Shown: positions 20,001 through 26,327 of the stretch, piece by piece
Layout of the letters: each line of letters opens with the position of its first letter
Position numbering within the stretch: position 1 is the first letter of the stretch
Origin: Anagrus nilaparvatae
Lineage: Eukaryota > Arthropoda > Insecta > Hymenoptera > Mymaridae
Reading direction: 5' to 3'
Length of the DNA: 64,000 nucleotides
Assembly: GCA_022575985.1 (NCBI GenBank)
Contig: JAKSXM010000040.1
Span: 14,712,001-14,776,000, forward strand
The notes under the pieces: model-generated
What the model was told of the DNA's origin: nothing
Database searches by the model: none
What the model saw: only the letters and a program-made list of their open reading frames with translations
Translations under genes and position numbers: made by a program

Positions 20001-22821
20001 AAAAAATTTAGACCACGGGATCGGATAGCCAGGGAAATTTCCTATCCGGTCCTAAAAGGAAAAAATTTTTCATGCTAATGTGAGTTTTTTACAGCAATAA
20101 TAAAAAAAATTATGACTCATTTTTTTTTACTTTTTTTACGACAGTCAAAAACACTAAAATTACTGCCAAAAATCGAGATTTTGTTCTGGGATGCTAAAAA
20201 TTGGGCTGCTTACTTATTTTTGGTAGTACTTTCAGAATAAAACACTTTGGGGCAGTTTTGAAGACCGGCCATACAAATCGCACTCACTTCATTTAAATTT
20301 ACCCATTTATCGTTCAAAATTTTTCAAATATTTATCAATGATGGATTATATAGCGACGAATACTGAAAAAATTAATTGTATTTAAACATTTCCTAAAGAA
20401 TTGGAATTGGAATTATTTAAATTCAATTAATTTGTTCAGTATTCGTCGCTATATAATCCATCGTCAAAAAATTAAAATTTTCATTCATAAAAACGTTATT
20501 TGCAACCTTTAAAACCACCAGGCAATTTAAAGAGCTTATTCTGACGCGTTTTTTTGTCCACCATATTAGAAAATTGAAAAACATTCTAAATCAAAAAAAT
20601 AAAAATTTTCATCAAGGAAAACGTTTTTCTCACCCTTGAAAACTCCCAGATAATGTAGGAAATGCTTTTTTTATATTTTTTGTTCCGCTATGTTGTAAAA
20701 TTGAAAAATTTTATTCATTAAAACGTTTTTTAAAAAGCTTATTCCAAAAATTTTTTTTCGATCCGCCATTTTGGAAAATATGCTTGGGTAAAAATATGAA
20801 AATTTTCATAATTGAAATCGTTTTTCTCATCCTTGAAAACCCCCCAGGTAACGTAGAAAGTTATTTTTTTCATGTTTTTTAATCCGCCTTATTTTTCCAA
20901 TATTTATATATTGGAAAACCGTAAAATATGCTAGAGCAAAAAAATTCAAATATTCATCAATGAAAACGTTTTTCTCTACCTTGCAAATCCGCAAGTAATG
21001 TTAAAATTTACTCTTTTCATGTTTTTTGGTCCACCGTATTGGAAAAGAGGAAAATTGTTTTGCAAAAATTAAAAATTATGCCTTCAGGATATCAGTTTTC
21101 CCTCGGTCGGTTCATTTTTATCCTAAAGGTATTACAGAAGATCACAGAAATTTCAGGGAGTTATAACTCTCTGAGTCAGAGAGTATTTCTACGTTGTTAT
21201 TTTTGTAGACTAATCTTCATCATTTTCTTAAAATCTATGCAAAAAACTTATAACCGGTTTGTGTAAACACAACCTAAATGCATGGAACATGTTTACTTCC
21301 AGCTGAGGGCTAGGTATAATACAAATGTTACTCAACATTACAATTTTCTAATTTTATAATTTGTAATTATCACCTTACTAGCTGTTAAGATTCTAAACCC
21401 AAACTATTTTGATTCCCTAAACCTGAATTATTCTAAGTCCCTTAACCAATATTATTCCAAGTCCCTAAATCGATATTATTTTAAGTCCATAAACCTGTAT
21501 TATCTTAAGTCCTTAAGCTCAGATTTTTCAAAGTCTCCTAATTATTATAAGTTTCAATTGACCCACATATTTGACCACCCCCCTTAAATAGGACAAATTT
21601 GACCACCCCCCTTAAATAGGACATATTTGACCACCCCCTTAAATAGGACAAATTTGACCCCCCCCCCCCTTAATTTTCAAGTTCTAAAGTACCCCCTCCC
21701 TATAAACATGTTCCATGTTAAAATTAATTTTAACCCAAACACAAGGTTAAATACTTATTTTACTCTTCAGGGTTACCCATTTTTACCCTTATATTCGGGC
21801 CATATCTATGAAATAAATTTTCAAAAGTAATTAAAAATATGTACCATAGATCAATAAAAAAAATTATTTTTTTTGTAAAATAAATAACTTGTTTTGTTTA
21901 TACAAGATTTTTCCTGTTTTCTACCCTTGAAAGGGTCAAGACTTATTTTTAAAGTTTAATTATAATAACTCAGACTGTAAAAAACAAAACTAATAAAAAT
22001 AAGAAATCAATCAATTACAAGGTAGCAAAGAATTATTTTTTAAGTAAACATATCTGTGATAGTGACAAAGTAAAGTAATAAAAATTTAGAAAACCATTCT
22101 TGGTTCCTCAATTATTAGGATTCTTCCTGATAATTTTAATACTCTATCTCTTTTGAAAGAAAAAATATTCAAAAGTTTATCTAGCATTCAAGTTAACGGT
22201 TTCGAAGAACTATGTAGTTTTTAAAGACACTATCTGATATAGTGATAAACTAAACTAATAAAAATTATAATACTATTCTTTGTTCCTATTCTTCTACTCA
22301 ATGATTAGAACTATTTCTGATAATTTCAATGTTCTATCTGTATTAAAAGAAAAAATATTCATCATTTTATATGTAGAATTCAAGTTAATGAGACCGAAGG
22401 ACTATTTGCTATCAACTTGAATGCTATAAAAACTATGATTTTCTCTTTCAAACGAGATAGAGTATTGAAATTATCAAAAACAGTTATATCTAAAGTAATT
22501 TTAGTTCTGTATCACTAGGAGAAAGAAATGCACAATTCATCATTGAAATTAGCCAAGAACAATTTTAAAATCCAATATCTGAGATAGTGGCTTCGCCTAG
22601 GATGCTAATTAACGTGCGATCAGGGAAAATTAAATATAAATAATAATAATCGATATGTACAGTTACAAAAAATCTGTCTATAAGTCTTTTTGCATGCCGA
22701 ATGTTTAATTATATATTAAATTGCAAGTAAATGTGTATAACCTAAAAAATTCACAATATTCTTTTGACATACGTACCTCACAGATTATTGAAGAATTTAA
22801 AACTTTTTTAATCAAATCCAT
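1432..22821 (-). CDS. Gene A: 13-exon SAMD3-like uncharacterised protein
   Basis: Exons in order of transcription: 22777-22821, 18709-18790, 16830-16892, 7600-7748, 7256-7477, 6569-6774, 6396-6483, 5159-5323, 4479-4655, 3448-3598, 2318-2367, 2084-2244 and 1432-2007. All introns are GT...AG, and donor and acceptor phases agree at every junction except for one missing base in exon 12. The product would be about 711 residues. Exons 6-8 carry the pattern (R)xxIVxFL...YPPSKLKEDFAKCIVETYPKL...WYDGDKGYLQTRLE, and exon 13 has a block ending TFNFIESYIL. This layout matches the large family annotated in fish and arthropods as 'sterile alpha motif domain-containing protein 3-like'; no SAM domain is visible here. 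The biochemical role of the family is unknown. Introns total over 19 kb and hold transposons. The model is inferred; the family call rests on remembered motif layout. Confidence 0.72.
2084..2244 (-). CDS. Gene A exon 12 (basic tail, one-base frame break)
   Basis: The acceptor TTTGTAG|ATT and strong donor CCCA|GTAAGT bound 161 nt. The peptide begins IHVVEYQSHTEEQEA, then a Lys/Pro-rich stretch with a KRKK nuclear-localisation-like motif. At the six-base homopolymer 2138-2143 the frame shifts: one more base would restore both an open frame and the phase-0 exit that exon 13 needs. Either the assembly lacks a base or this allele is broken. Confidence 0.58.
2318..2367 (-). CDS. Gene A exon 11 (micro-exon)
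   Basis: This 50-nt exon has acceptor TTACAG|AA and donor TGG|GTAATT, phase 1 in and phase 0 out. It encodes EMKAIVLLNSILDPEW. It is far too short for an ORF scan and was found from phase agreement with both neighbours. Confidence 0.62.
2895..3375 (+). repeat. AACATGTTC-type dispersed element, copy 1
   Basis: The segment opens with a GAACATGTTC palindrome, has a G-rich interior, and closes with AACATGTTCCATG followed by TTGTTGGTTGTGTGAACA. Related copies lie at 4,018-4,310, 17,021-17,330 and inverted at 21,250-21,725. It is probably a non-autonomous element inside intron 10 of gene A. Confidence 0.55.
3448..3598 (-). CDS. Gene A exon 10
   Basis: The acceptor TTTTCAG|CTC and donor TCAA|GTAATA bound 151 nt, phase 0 in and phase 1 out. 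It encodes LLNEYRFLHPEGGDFKEVF, then an Asn/Asp/Tyr-rich stretch to KTYS. A dispersed repeat begins just upstream in the intron. Confidence 0.7.
3690..3900 (+). repeat. ACTGCGATTTGGG-type dispersed repeat, copy 1
   Basis: Contains AAACTGCGATTTGGGGCAT, then TTTATGGACAAGGGCCGTAT and AAAATTTTTCT. The same block occurs at 26,510-26,710 and, more diverged, at 12,395-12,500, 28,130-28,345 (inverted) and 49,985-50,130. Confidence 0.65.
4018..4310 (+). repeat. AACATGTTC-type dispersed element, copy 2
   Basis: Begins TAACATGGAATATGTTTATAG and ends AACATGTTCTAAGTTTGTTGC, with a G-rich interior like copy 1. It lies in intron 9 of gene A. Confidence 0.5.
4479..4655 (-). CDS. Gene A exon 9
   Basis: The exon is 177 nt, phase 0 on both sides, with acceptor TTGCAG|ATC and donor ATA|GTAAGA. 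It encodes ITYLNGRPINKPGEKK, then a lysine-rich helical segment ending NYEGEI. No separate domain was recognised. Confidence 0.7.
5159..5323 (-). CDS. Gene A exon 8 (W-Y...G-x-L-x-x-R-L motif)
   Basis: The exon is 165 nt, phase 0 on both sides, with acceptor ACCAG|CAA and donor ATT|GTAAGC. It encodes QIWYDGDKGYLQTRLETLQ, then a basic/acidic stretch. The aromatic, G-x-L and R-L positions follow the family pattern directly after exon 7. Confidence 0.72.
5842..5907. repeat. Short palindrome CACGGCCAGGCTGCTTT, copy 1
   Basis: Two perfect 17-bp arms (5842-5858 and 5891-5907) read CACGGCCAGGCTGCTTT around a 32-nt loop. A second copy with 31-bp arms is at 17,927-18,000. The GC-rich core stands out from the background. 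Confidence 0.75.
6396..6483 (-). CDS. Gene A exon 7 (conserved YPPS...IVE motif)
   Basis: This 88-nt exon is read in phase 2 and encodes YPPSKLKEDFAKCIVETY, then PKLGGDTGLPH. The donor is CAC|GTTAGT. This segment is the most recognisable part of the SAMD3-like pattern (YP, then an A-x-x-IV core, then P-L). Other frames of the exon are also open, so the family match is what selects the frame. Confidence 0.68.
6569..6774 (-). CDS. Gene A exon 6 (start of conserved core)
   Basis: The acceptor CTTTTAG|TCT fixes phase 0 in. The exon encodes SEIDKINLTPEKMIKYIEV and on to the family-typical GLFNRVIVDFLVELGKDK. The donor at ACC|GTGGAA (6568) is chosen because it leaves phase 2 and joins exon 7 as DKP-YPPSK. 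A second possible donor, GAA|GTATAA at 6552, is nearer consensus but puts exon 7 out of frame. Confidence 0.6.
6904..7075. mobile_element. MITE-like element, about 170 bp
   Basis: The ends are imperfect inverted copies: GGGTCAGTTCAAAAATTACG at the left and CGTAACG...TTGAATGACCCC at the right. Part of the element recurs inverted at about 35,765-35,850. It sits in intron 5 of gene A. Confidence 0.55.
7256..7477 (-). CDS. Gene A exon 5 (low-complexity linker)
   Basis: The exon is 222 nt, phase 0 on both sides, with acceptor TTTAG|CCG. It encodes a Ser/Thr/Asp/Asn/Glu-rich linker of about 74 residues ending near a basic PAKKRRY motif, which may be a nuclear localisation signal. It probably joins the N-terminal region to the conserved core. 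Confidence 0.65.
7600..7748 (-). CDS. Gene A exon 4
   Basis: A TTTCAG acceptor and a GAG|GTAATG donor bound 149 nt in phase 1 in and phase 0 out. The peptide begins HNVDIEMFLNLKPKFEEME and continues through a hydrophobic helix-like stretch (RLFLSLIIDHVASVLL). No domain was recognised. Confidence 0.68.
7924..8274. mobile_element. Foldback MITE, about 350 bp
   Basis: Arms of about 100 bp are inverted copies of each other. The outer sequences are ACCACCATGATTTTCT and AGAAAATCATGGTGAT, followed inward by the shared block CCCTATAGAATG and an inverted ACACGAAATC block. It lies in intron 3 of gene A. Confidence 0.7.
8433..8655. mobile_element. Foldback MITE, about 220 bp
   Basis: Arms of about 36 bp (8433-8469 and 8620-8655) share TTTTTAAAGCACCAG and ATAATAATCATTTTT in opposite orientation. 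The interior carries an AAATTCGAAATTTGTGGAAAA segment akin to the repeats at 19,770 and 39,645. Confidence 0.65.
8656..12394. other. AT-rich intron, one 72-bp palindrome
   Basis: Intronic sequence of gene A with no credible exon or ORF. The one structured item is a 72-bp element at 10,203-10,274 whose ends TACACTG and CAGTGTA are inverted, with a GC-richer interior. Confidence 0.5.
10203..10274. repeat. 72-bp palindromic mini-element
   Basis: TACACTGGAAAAAAAATTC is mirrored by GAATTCTTTTTCAGTGTA. The interior holds GC-rich inverted fragments (CGCTTGCGGCAAG). It may be the minimal remnant of a terminal-inverted-repeat element. Confidence 0.6.
12395..12500 (+). repeat. ACTGCGATTTGGG-type dispersed repeat, diverged copy
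   Basis: Shows GAATGGCTCAGATCGCA, a diverged CCGAGGTGAAACCGAG hairpin, then TAAACTGCGATCTTGGGCAT and ATGGATAAAACGAAATT. This variant is closest to the copy at 49,985. Confidence 0.5.
13107..14127. mobile_element. Inverted-repeat element, about 1 kb
   Basis: The left end TACTCCAGTCAAATCACGG and the right end TGATTTGACTGGAGTA are inverted, and the inversion extends through the GGGG...TGGTTGA block. The interior is a degenerate tandem repeat of roughly 125-150 bp built on GGTTTTTTGGGTCGCTNAT and CGAATTT. A related but truncated element occurs at 39,055-39,425. There is no coding sequence. Confidence 0.72.
14221..15729 (-). CDS. Transposase C-terminal ORF
   Basis: The frame is about 502 residues. 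It has no true start of its own: the first codon is a TTG and the sequence reads straight on from the central ORF after the homopolymer. Family landmarks in order are NVHVLALCLDQ, a GFLGPSANLFCRVCMI Cys motif, CILNQLQHFH, FDVLHDLFEGWVPYVIKL, and further on VQCWCLLRILPFI and MHLGDTIEKFGPVNVYSC. The C-terminus at 14,221 looks complete. Confidence 0.72.
   Translation of the reverse strand: MNGNVHVLALCLDQTVRKHKINDILEPFVRELQTLESDKGYTLQINNMPYVLRATLAKVTADTAAANPLLGFLGPSANLFCRVCMITRNELQKRCYFRAEKRTKEILEEQLQEIELDKDATTRTGVKEPCILNQLQHFHSCSNEAFDVLHDLFEGWVPYVIKLTVAYFVLKKKCIDVDTINYRLKIFSIGGPERSNKPSPFFDLPGLKNVNSEHKLQQKEVQCWCLLRILPFILFDKIDHDNIYLQYLLDLNKIVEIIMAPKISPSVLSYLRALLITHFNDFNILFPEAKKINKLDHLMHLGDTIEKFGPVNVYSCFKFEDKHQLFQNYAKICKNFRNIPKSMINQSQISQCAIWGTKKNPLREKLTNYSLINLKVSDLILSQMFLNSGFQMDDNVGQTDKINVYSVKYKIDLFVAIELHAESSMPTFGEIKNIFLIEDEVLLHCKKWYSEYLEEALNAYKVGQSDDECLVNVRDLADIKPYALWNTFLDSKDYISLRHIFY
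15735..16358 (-). CDS. Transposase central ORF
   Basis: The ORF is 207 residues from ATG 16358; a stop codon lies immediately upstream in frame. Near its end it carries RIQLYFDEFVGYNALRNKA, then KDHKIGAFYFSILNLPP, which matches the family's conserved 'IQLYxDDFE...NPLGSKxxxHKxGxxYF.L.NLPP' block; the Asp is a likely catalytic residue. The frame is lost at the C9 run (15,741-15,749). One extra C, or two fewer, would continue it into the next ORF without a stop. Confidence 0.7.
   Translation of the reverse strand: MIPSKINFENMIAESIANIRLRNALTGTAVGDFAIEMENILRKTTKEFQLKTVEYFDHSGFERPDSSLFIEQFTFDESFSKYSTIRRQIQLLQKNHTYIQSTSKFLGVDNDEYMYVPITKTLELILSNEEVMEHIEINSNQSEDKFLRTYEDGEAFKNHTFFKKYPEALRIQLYFDEFVGYNALRNKAKDHKIGAFYFSILNLPPPT
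16355..16639 (-). CDS. Transposase N-terminal C2H2 zinc-finger ORF
   Basis: The ORF is 94 residues from ATG 16639. Residues about 9-31 form LCCFCDNKFENFDELEKHL, then RSSVH: a C-x2-C-x12-H-x5-H finger. A second Cys/His set follows (SCSYFPCR, and FKAHVNKIH near residue 66). Proteins of this transposon family start with such fingers. The ORF ends overlapping the next one by 4 nt (ATGA), in a different frame. Confidence 0.62.
   Translation of the reverse strand: MDYDFKLLCCFCDNKFENFDELEKHLRSSVHRVNTSCSYFPCRTNKCINNQNSNYKSLKDFKAHVNKIHNLLGSNEQKKIPNDESKSNKKCYIK
16830..16892 (-). CDS. Gene A exon 3
   Basis: The acceptor CCAG|GA at 16893 gives the phase-1 entry that exon 2 requires. The donor AATA|GTAAGC at 16829 gives phase 1 out, matching exon 4. 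It encodes about 21 residues around TNFSVHDSQEVFSK. A stronger-looking acceptor 35 nt upstream (TTTTAG at 16928) would break the frame. Without the donor the frame runs on to a TAG at 16789, so this could also be a terminal exon. Confidence 0.5.
17021..17330 (+). repeat. AACATGTTC-type dispersed element, copy 3
   Basis: Opens TTAACATGGAACATGTTTAATGG, contains two poly-G tracts (about 17,094 and 17,120) and closes GATGTTCCATGATCGTTGGTT. Confidence 0.55.
17927..18000. repeat. Perfect 31-bp palindrome, CACGGCCAGG family copy 2
   Basis: Arms 17,927-17,957 and 17,970-18,000 are exact inverted copies (31 of 31 bases) around a 12-nt loop. The outer 17 bp of GC-rich core, CACGGCCAGGCTGCTTT, equals copy 1 at 5,842. 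Transcripts would form a stable hairpin. Confidence 0.85.
18709..18790 (-). CDS. Gene A exon 2
   Basis: A TTCTAG acceptor and an AAAC|GTAAGT donor bound 82 nt encoding DIYDNTDSLYKYLTEIK and on to ISILK. The exon enters in phase 0 and leaves in phase 1. It lies between two transposon-rich introns of about 4.0 and 1.8 kb. Confidence 0.65.
19555..19735. repeat. Hairpin-ended element with 36-bp arms
   Basis: The arms 19,555-19,590 and 19,700-19,735 are inverted copies reading CATGTTTTTAAGAGCGTTTA and TGTTAAAGCAGCGAAA. The AT-rich 109-nt centre has no ORF. Confidence 0.8.
19680..20310 (+). repeat. Dispersed repeat family R2, copy 1
   Basis: Shared in order with 39,530-39,945: TGGCGGGAAATTTGAAAT, GATCTTTTGAAA, AGCTCCCAAAAAGCAGTGT, a TTACTTTTTTTAC segment, GCCAAAAAT, GGGCTG and a GAAGACC tail. 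The identity is patchy, as in old element copies. Confidence 0.7.
20340..20462. repeat. Hairpin with 28-bp arms
   Basis: GATGGATTATATAGCGACGA with ATACTGAA (20,340-20,367) is repeated inverted at 20,435-20,462 around a 67-nt AT-rich loop. The arms appear perfect. Confidence 0.82.
21250..21725 (-). repeat. AACATGTTC-type element, inverted copy 4, with internal minisatellites
   Basis: Ends GTGTAAACACAACC...GCATGGAACATGTTT and AACATGTTCCATGTTAA mark a reversed copy of the family. Inside are degenerate repeats of about 31 bp containing TAAGTCCCTAAACC (21,390-21,545) and four 26-bp repeats built on TTTGACCACCCCCCTTAAAT (21,565-21,670). Confidence 0.6.
22047..22590. repeat. Tandem plus inverted duplications of about 180 bp
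   Basis: The unit running from TATCTGTGATAGTGA to TTCAAGTTAA at about 22,047-22,230 is repeated at about 22,231-22,410. A third, partial copy is inverted up to about 22,590 (GAGATAGAGTATTGAAATTATCA). No coding potential. Confidence 0.55.
22777..22821 (-). CDS. Gene A exon 1 (start codon)
   Basis: The exon starts at ATG 22821-22819 and encodes 15 residues beginning MDLIKKVLNSS. It ends in phase 0 at a strong donor, GAG|GTACGT. It joins exon 2 in frame. A 5' untranslated region upstream is likely but its limits are not visible. Confidence 0.6.
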
Positions 22822-22955
22822 ATCTTAATGCTCATTTCAAAAGACACAAACCAACAATAAATATGTATAAAAATCTCTCTAATAATATCTAAAATAATAT
22901 ATTTTTTGTAGCTCCAAAGTAAATTTTTGCTGCATATAACACAATCGCATATACG

Positions 22956-23016
22956 ATGATTTTTAAGATCTTGAGAGCACCGCACACGCGGGGCACAGGG
23001 AGGAAAGTCAGGAAAG
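22956..23016 (+). CDS. Candidate first exon of gene B
   Basis: ATG at 22,956 opens 20 codons, with basic residues near the end (RGTGRKVRK), and then AAAG|GTTATA. This leaves phase 1, which the exon at 28,450 requires. The donor is weak and the 5.4-kb intron would contain repeats, so this is only a suggestion. It would make the A and B promoters lie within about 150 bp of each other. Confidence 0.2.
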
Positions 23017-24139
23017 GTTATATACCAAATAGAAAGATATATACATTTCGCGCGCGATTATTTAAAATTTGAAATTAATTTTTTGGATAAAGAATTTTTT
23101 AGTATCAAAATAATATTAATGCACAGAATTAATATCACTTACCTTTTATTTTTATTAATATTGCAAAAAAGTATGTATGAACGCTAGAGTTCCTTAAGGA
23201 ATGACAAAATATTTGCAATGGTTAAAAACATATATAATTTAAATCAATAGAAGAAAACTAAAAATTATCTATTTTTCCTTCAATTGTCATTTTAAACGAC
23301 ATGTTTAAATGATCCACGAAAATTAAATAGTTACTATGCATAATATATCGTTAAAAGAAAGTTATTTTATTTTAAAAACTGGTGTGAGAAATAACGTAAA
23401 AGAAACTGGGTTTCTGATCTCTGAACAAATTCTTACTGAGACCCACTTTCATGTCACCAAATAAACATTTTTGAAAATTCTGGCCTAATTTTTGGATTCC
23501 TTGGAAAAGCGTAGGTACCAAAGTCCTCTTGATACATTTTAGATATTTATTAAACATTGCATAAAAGAATAAGTAAATAAAAAACAATATTATTTATATA
23601 AAAATTTAAAAAAGTATTCACTTCTTTTTTTTATCCAGCCTTTATATAAATGTTTTAAAATTTCCAAAAAGGGGGGCTTTTTTATAAAATTTACCGTAAA
23701 ATCCATGAATTGAGTAAAAATTTTGTATCCGATGACAGAGTCAGGGTCCCGGAAATTCAACCAAAAATATTTATACAAAAAATTTTGTTACTTTTCTGTA
23801 ACTTCTTTTTTTAAATAGGAAAGAATTTTATTTTTTCTCCGAAAAACTACGAGAAAAAATATACATTATTTTGTGCATCATATATTCTTAAAGTTAATTA
23901 ATTTTAAACTTTGCTTATAATTTACAAATAAAAATTACTTTCGTTTTGAGTCAAGGATTTATAAAGTTTATTCATAATGAAATAGTATATTAAGTATCAT
24001 TGACGCAAAAGTTTTGGTATTAGCCAAATATTAGCCCGATAAAAAGCACGAGTGCTCGCTATTTTTAAGCTCCCCACCACTTTCATAGTGCGCAGTCTAT
24101 ATTTATGCACTTGAAAGCTCCTTTGTAATTTTTTCCTAC

Positions 24140-24446
24140 TAAAAACTGAAAATTTTTATAATAAAAGGTTTACCAACGATAATATTCAATTATAAATTTT
24201 TAAAATGCTCATGCAAAATAATAGTGTCAAAATTTTTCAGTTCTTTTTCTGAAAGTTTATAAAATATTTTACTTAATGCATCTTTTTCAGTAACGCGTTT
24301 GGATGAAAAAATAAGGTAGCCAAATTATGATAAAATTCTGTGGATTCAACCAAGAGTTATTTAAATATTAGTATCAAAATGTCAAAAACGCTCATGTCAA
24401 AAAAGGCCTCATAAATAAAAAACCCTATAAGAATAACACGTAGAAC
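24140..24446 (-). repeat. 308-bp dispersed repeat, inverted copy 2
   Basis: Reverse complement of 461-768, including the GCATCTTTTTCAGTAACGCG and CACGTAGAACTTA blocks. It lies about 1.3 kb upstream of the gene A start. Confidence 0.8.
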
Positions 24447-24589
24447 TTAAACTTCTTTAAGTTTACCAAAGAGCTCTTAGCTGATTGAAGAGTTTTAATA
24501 CTCTGGTAAACTTAAGAGAGATTATCGCATATCAGAATTAGAGTGATAACTTACAAATGTTGGATATTTTTGTTAGAATTTTTTCTGAA

Positions 24590-25570
24590 GTAAAATCTCT
24601 TTTTTACTCTCTCTCCGCTAGATTTTTTGTCGTTTTTTAACAAAAATATTAAGAATATGATATGTGTAAAATTGATATTTTGTTTAAATTCTTTTAACAA
24701 TAACAACTTTTTTGCACGTATTTTTTTTTTTTTTAGCAATACCTCATTTAATTGTATGAAAGTACTAATTTTTGAAAATATGGATTTTACTCTATATCTC
24801 GAATCTGATACTCAATTTTTAAAAAAATTTTATCTTAATATTTTTTTAATAAACAAAATAAAAGAATTATAAAATTAAAAAGAATTATTATAGTTATTTT
24901 TTTTATTTTTAGACTTGGTGCCTAATTTTTTTCGAAGAAAGTACTAATATCTAGAATTATAGTTTTTTATCTATATCTTGAATCTTATAATAAATTTTTT
25001 GAAAATTATTCTCTTCAAATTTTTGTCAAAAAAAATATAATAAAAACCAATTTTCTTATTATCTTGTTGTTTTCTTTGGGATACTAGTATTCGGAAATCG
25101 TTTCTAGTTAATTTTTGGATCTGATACGTAATTTTTTGAAAATATTTTTCTCAAAATTTTTTGCATTAAAAAGTAAAAAAAAACAGCAATTTTTTTTCTA
25201 GGACCTAGTACTTCATTTTTTTTTATGTTACCAATATCTAGAATAATCGTTTTTACTCGTTATCTACAATCCGATACTCAATTTTTAGAAACATTTTTTA
25301 TTTTTGGAGGTATAAGTACCTAATTTTTTCATGAAAGTATTAATATATAGAATTATCGTTTTTCCTCGATATCTCCAATCTGATACAAAATTTTTTAAAA
25401 ATATTTTTATCAAAATTTTTGCCGCCAAAAATTACAGAATACAACAATTTTATTTTTTTAGATACTAGATTCTATAATTATTGATTTTACTTAATATCTC
25501 CAATCTGATAATTAATTGTTTGAAATTTTTTATATCAAAATTTTTCCCTTTCAAAAATAAAAAAAAACAC
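24590..25570. repeat. Degenerate AT-rich tandem array
   Basis: Blocks resembling 'TATCTCNAATCTGATACNNAATTTTTTGAAAA' followed by 'ATTTTTNTCAAAATTTTT' recur about six times at irregular spacing of roughly 110-160 bp. The copies are strongly diverged. Confidence 0.5.
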
Positions 25571-26327
25571 AAATTTTAAGAATGGTGTCCAAAAGCACAT
25601 GAATTTCATGTCCCACAAGACCTATTTCATTTCCCAAAACCCTGGTATTATAGGTTTTCTGTATTAAAAATTGAAATTAAAATTAAAATATTGACCGTAT
25701 CTAGGAAATAACGGTTTATTCTTCAAAAGTTATGTTTATTTTTTCTATATAAAAAGTTATTACGTTAAAAAATACTATATTTAATATTTTTATTCGTTAG
25801 TAAGGTCACGAATTACGTACCTGAAAGTGTTCAAAACCTCATCTTTGATCCTACCTAATTCAACAAAATATTTATTTTTATTAATAAGGGCAAAGACGTA
25901 AATAAAATATTTATTTTCGCTAATACTAAGCAAACATCTTCAGGTATTTTTTTAATTATTGCTCGAGAGGTCTGGATTCGCTAAAAAATATTTTTTCCTA
26001 AACTAAGCAACAAAAAAAAAATAATTTCCAAAAATTTTCATTTCTATAGGTCAAATTTTCGCCACTAGTTGTGTGACTTTTATTTTTTACTCCACCAAAA
26101 CTTGTAAAATTATTGCTTTTGTTAACTGTTTTACCATTTTTTGACCGAAATTTTTTTATCTTAAAATGAGGTGAAGAAATTTATTTAATATTACTACGAA
26201 ATCGTTAAATTACTACTAGTAGTAAAATTATTATTTTTGTAGTAATATTGTGTTCATTATTTTTTACTGTGTGACAAAAGTAAAAAATTTTTTATTTATG
26301 CCTTATGGTAATAATTATTTACTAATA

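Larger units (their letters stand above)
18791..22776. other. Gene A intron 1: layered repeats
   Basis: No exon was found. Contents include the hairpin at 19,555-19,735, the long dispersed repeat at 19,680-20,310, the hairpin at 20,340-20,462, degenerate 'AAAATTTTCAT...AAAACGTTTTTCTC' repeats at 20,460-21,050, an AACATGTTC-type element with minisatellites (21,250-21,725), and tandem duplications at 22,047-22,590. Confidence 0.5.
22822..26327. other. Intergenic space between divergent genes A and B
   Basis: Contains a GC-richer patch around 22,950-23,060, which may be a promoter region, then AT-rich sequence, the inverted 308-bp repeat (24,140-24,446) and a degenerate tandem array (24,590-25,570). 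A candidate first exon of gene B starts at ATG 22,956. No other exon is convincing. Confidence 0.4.
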
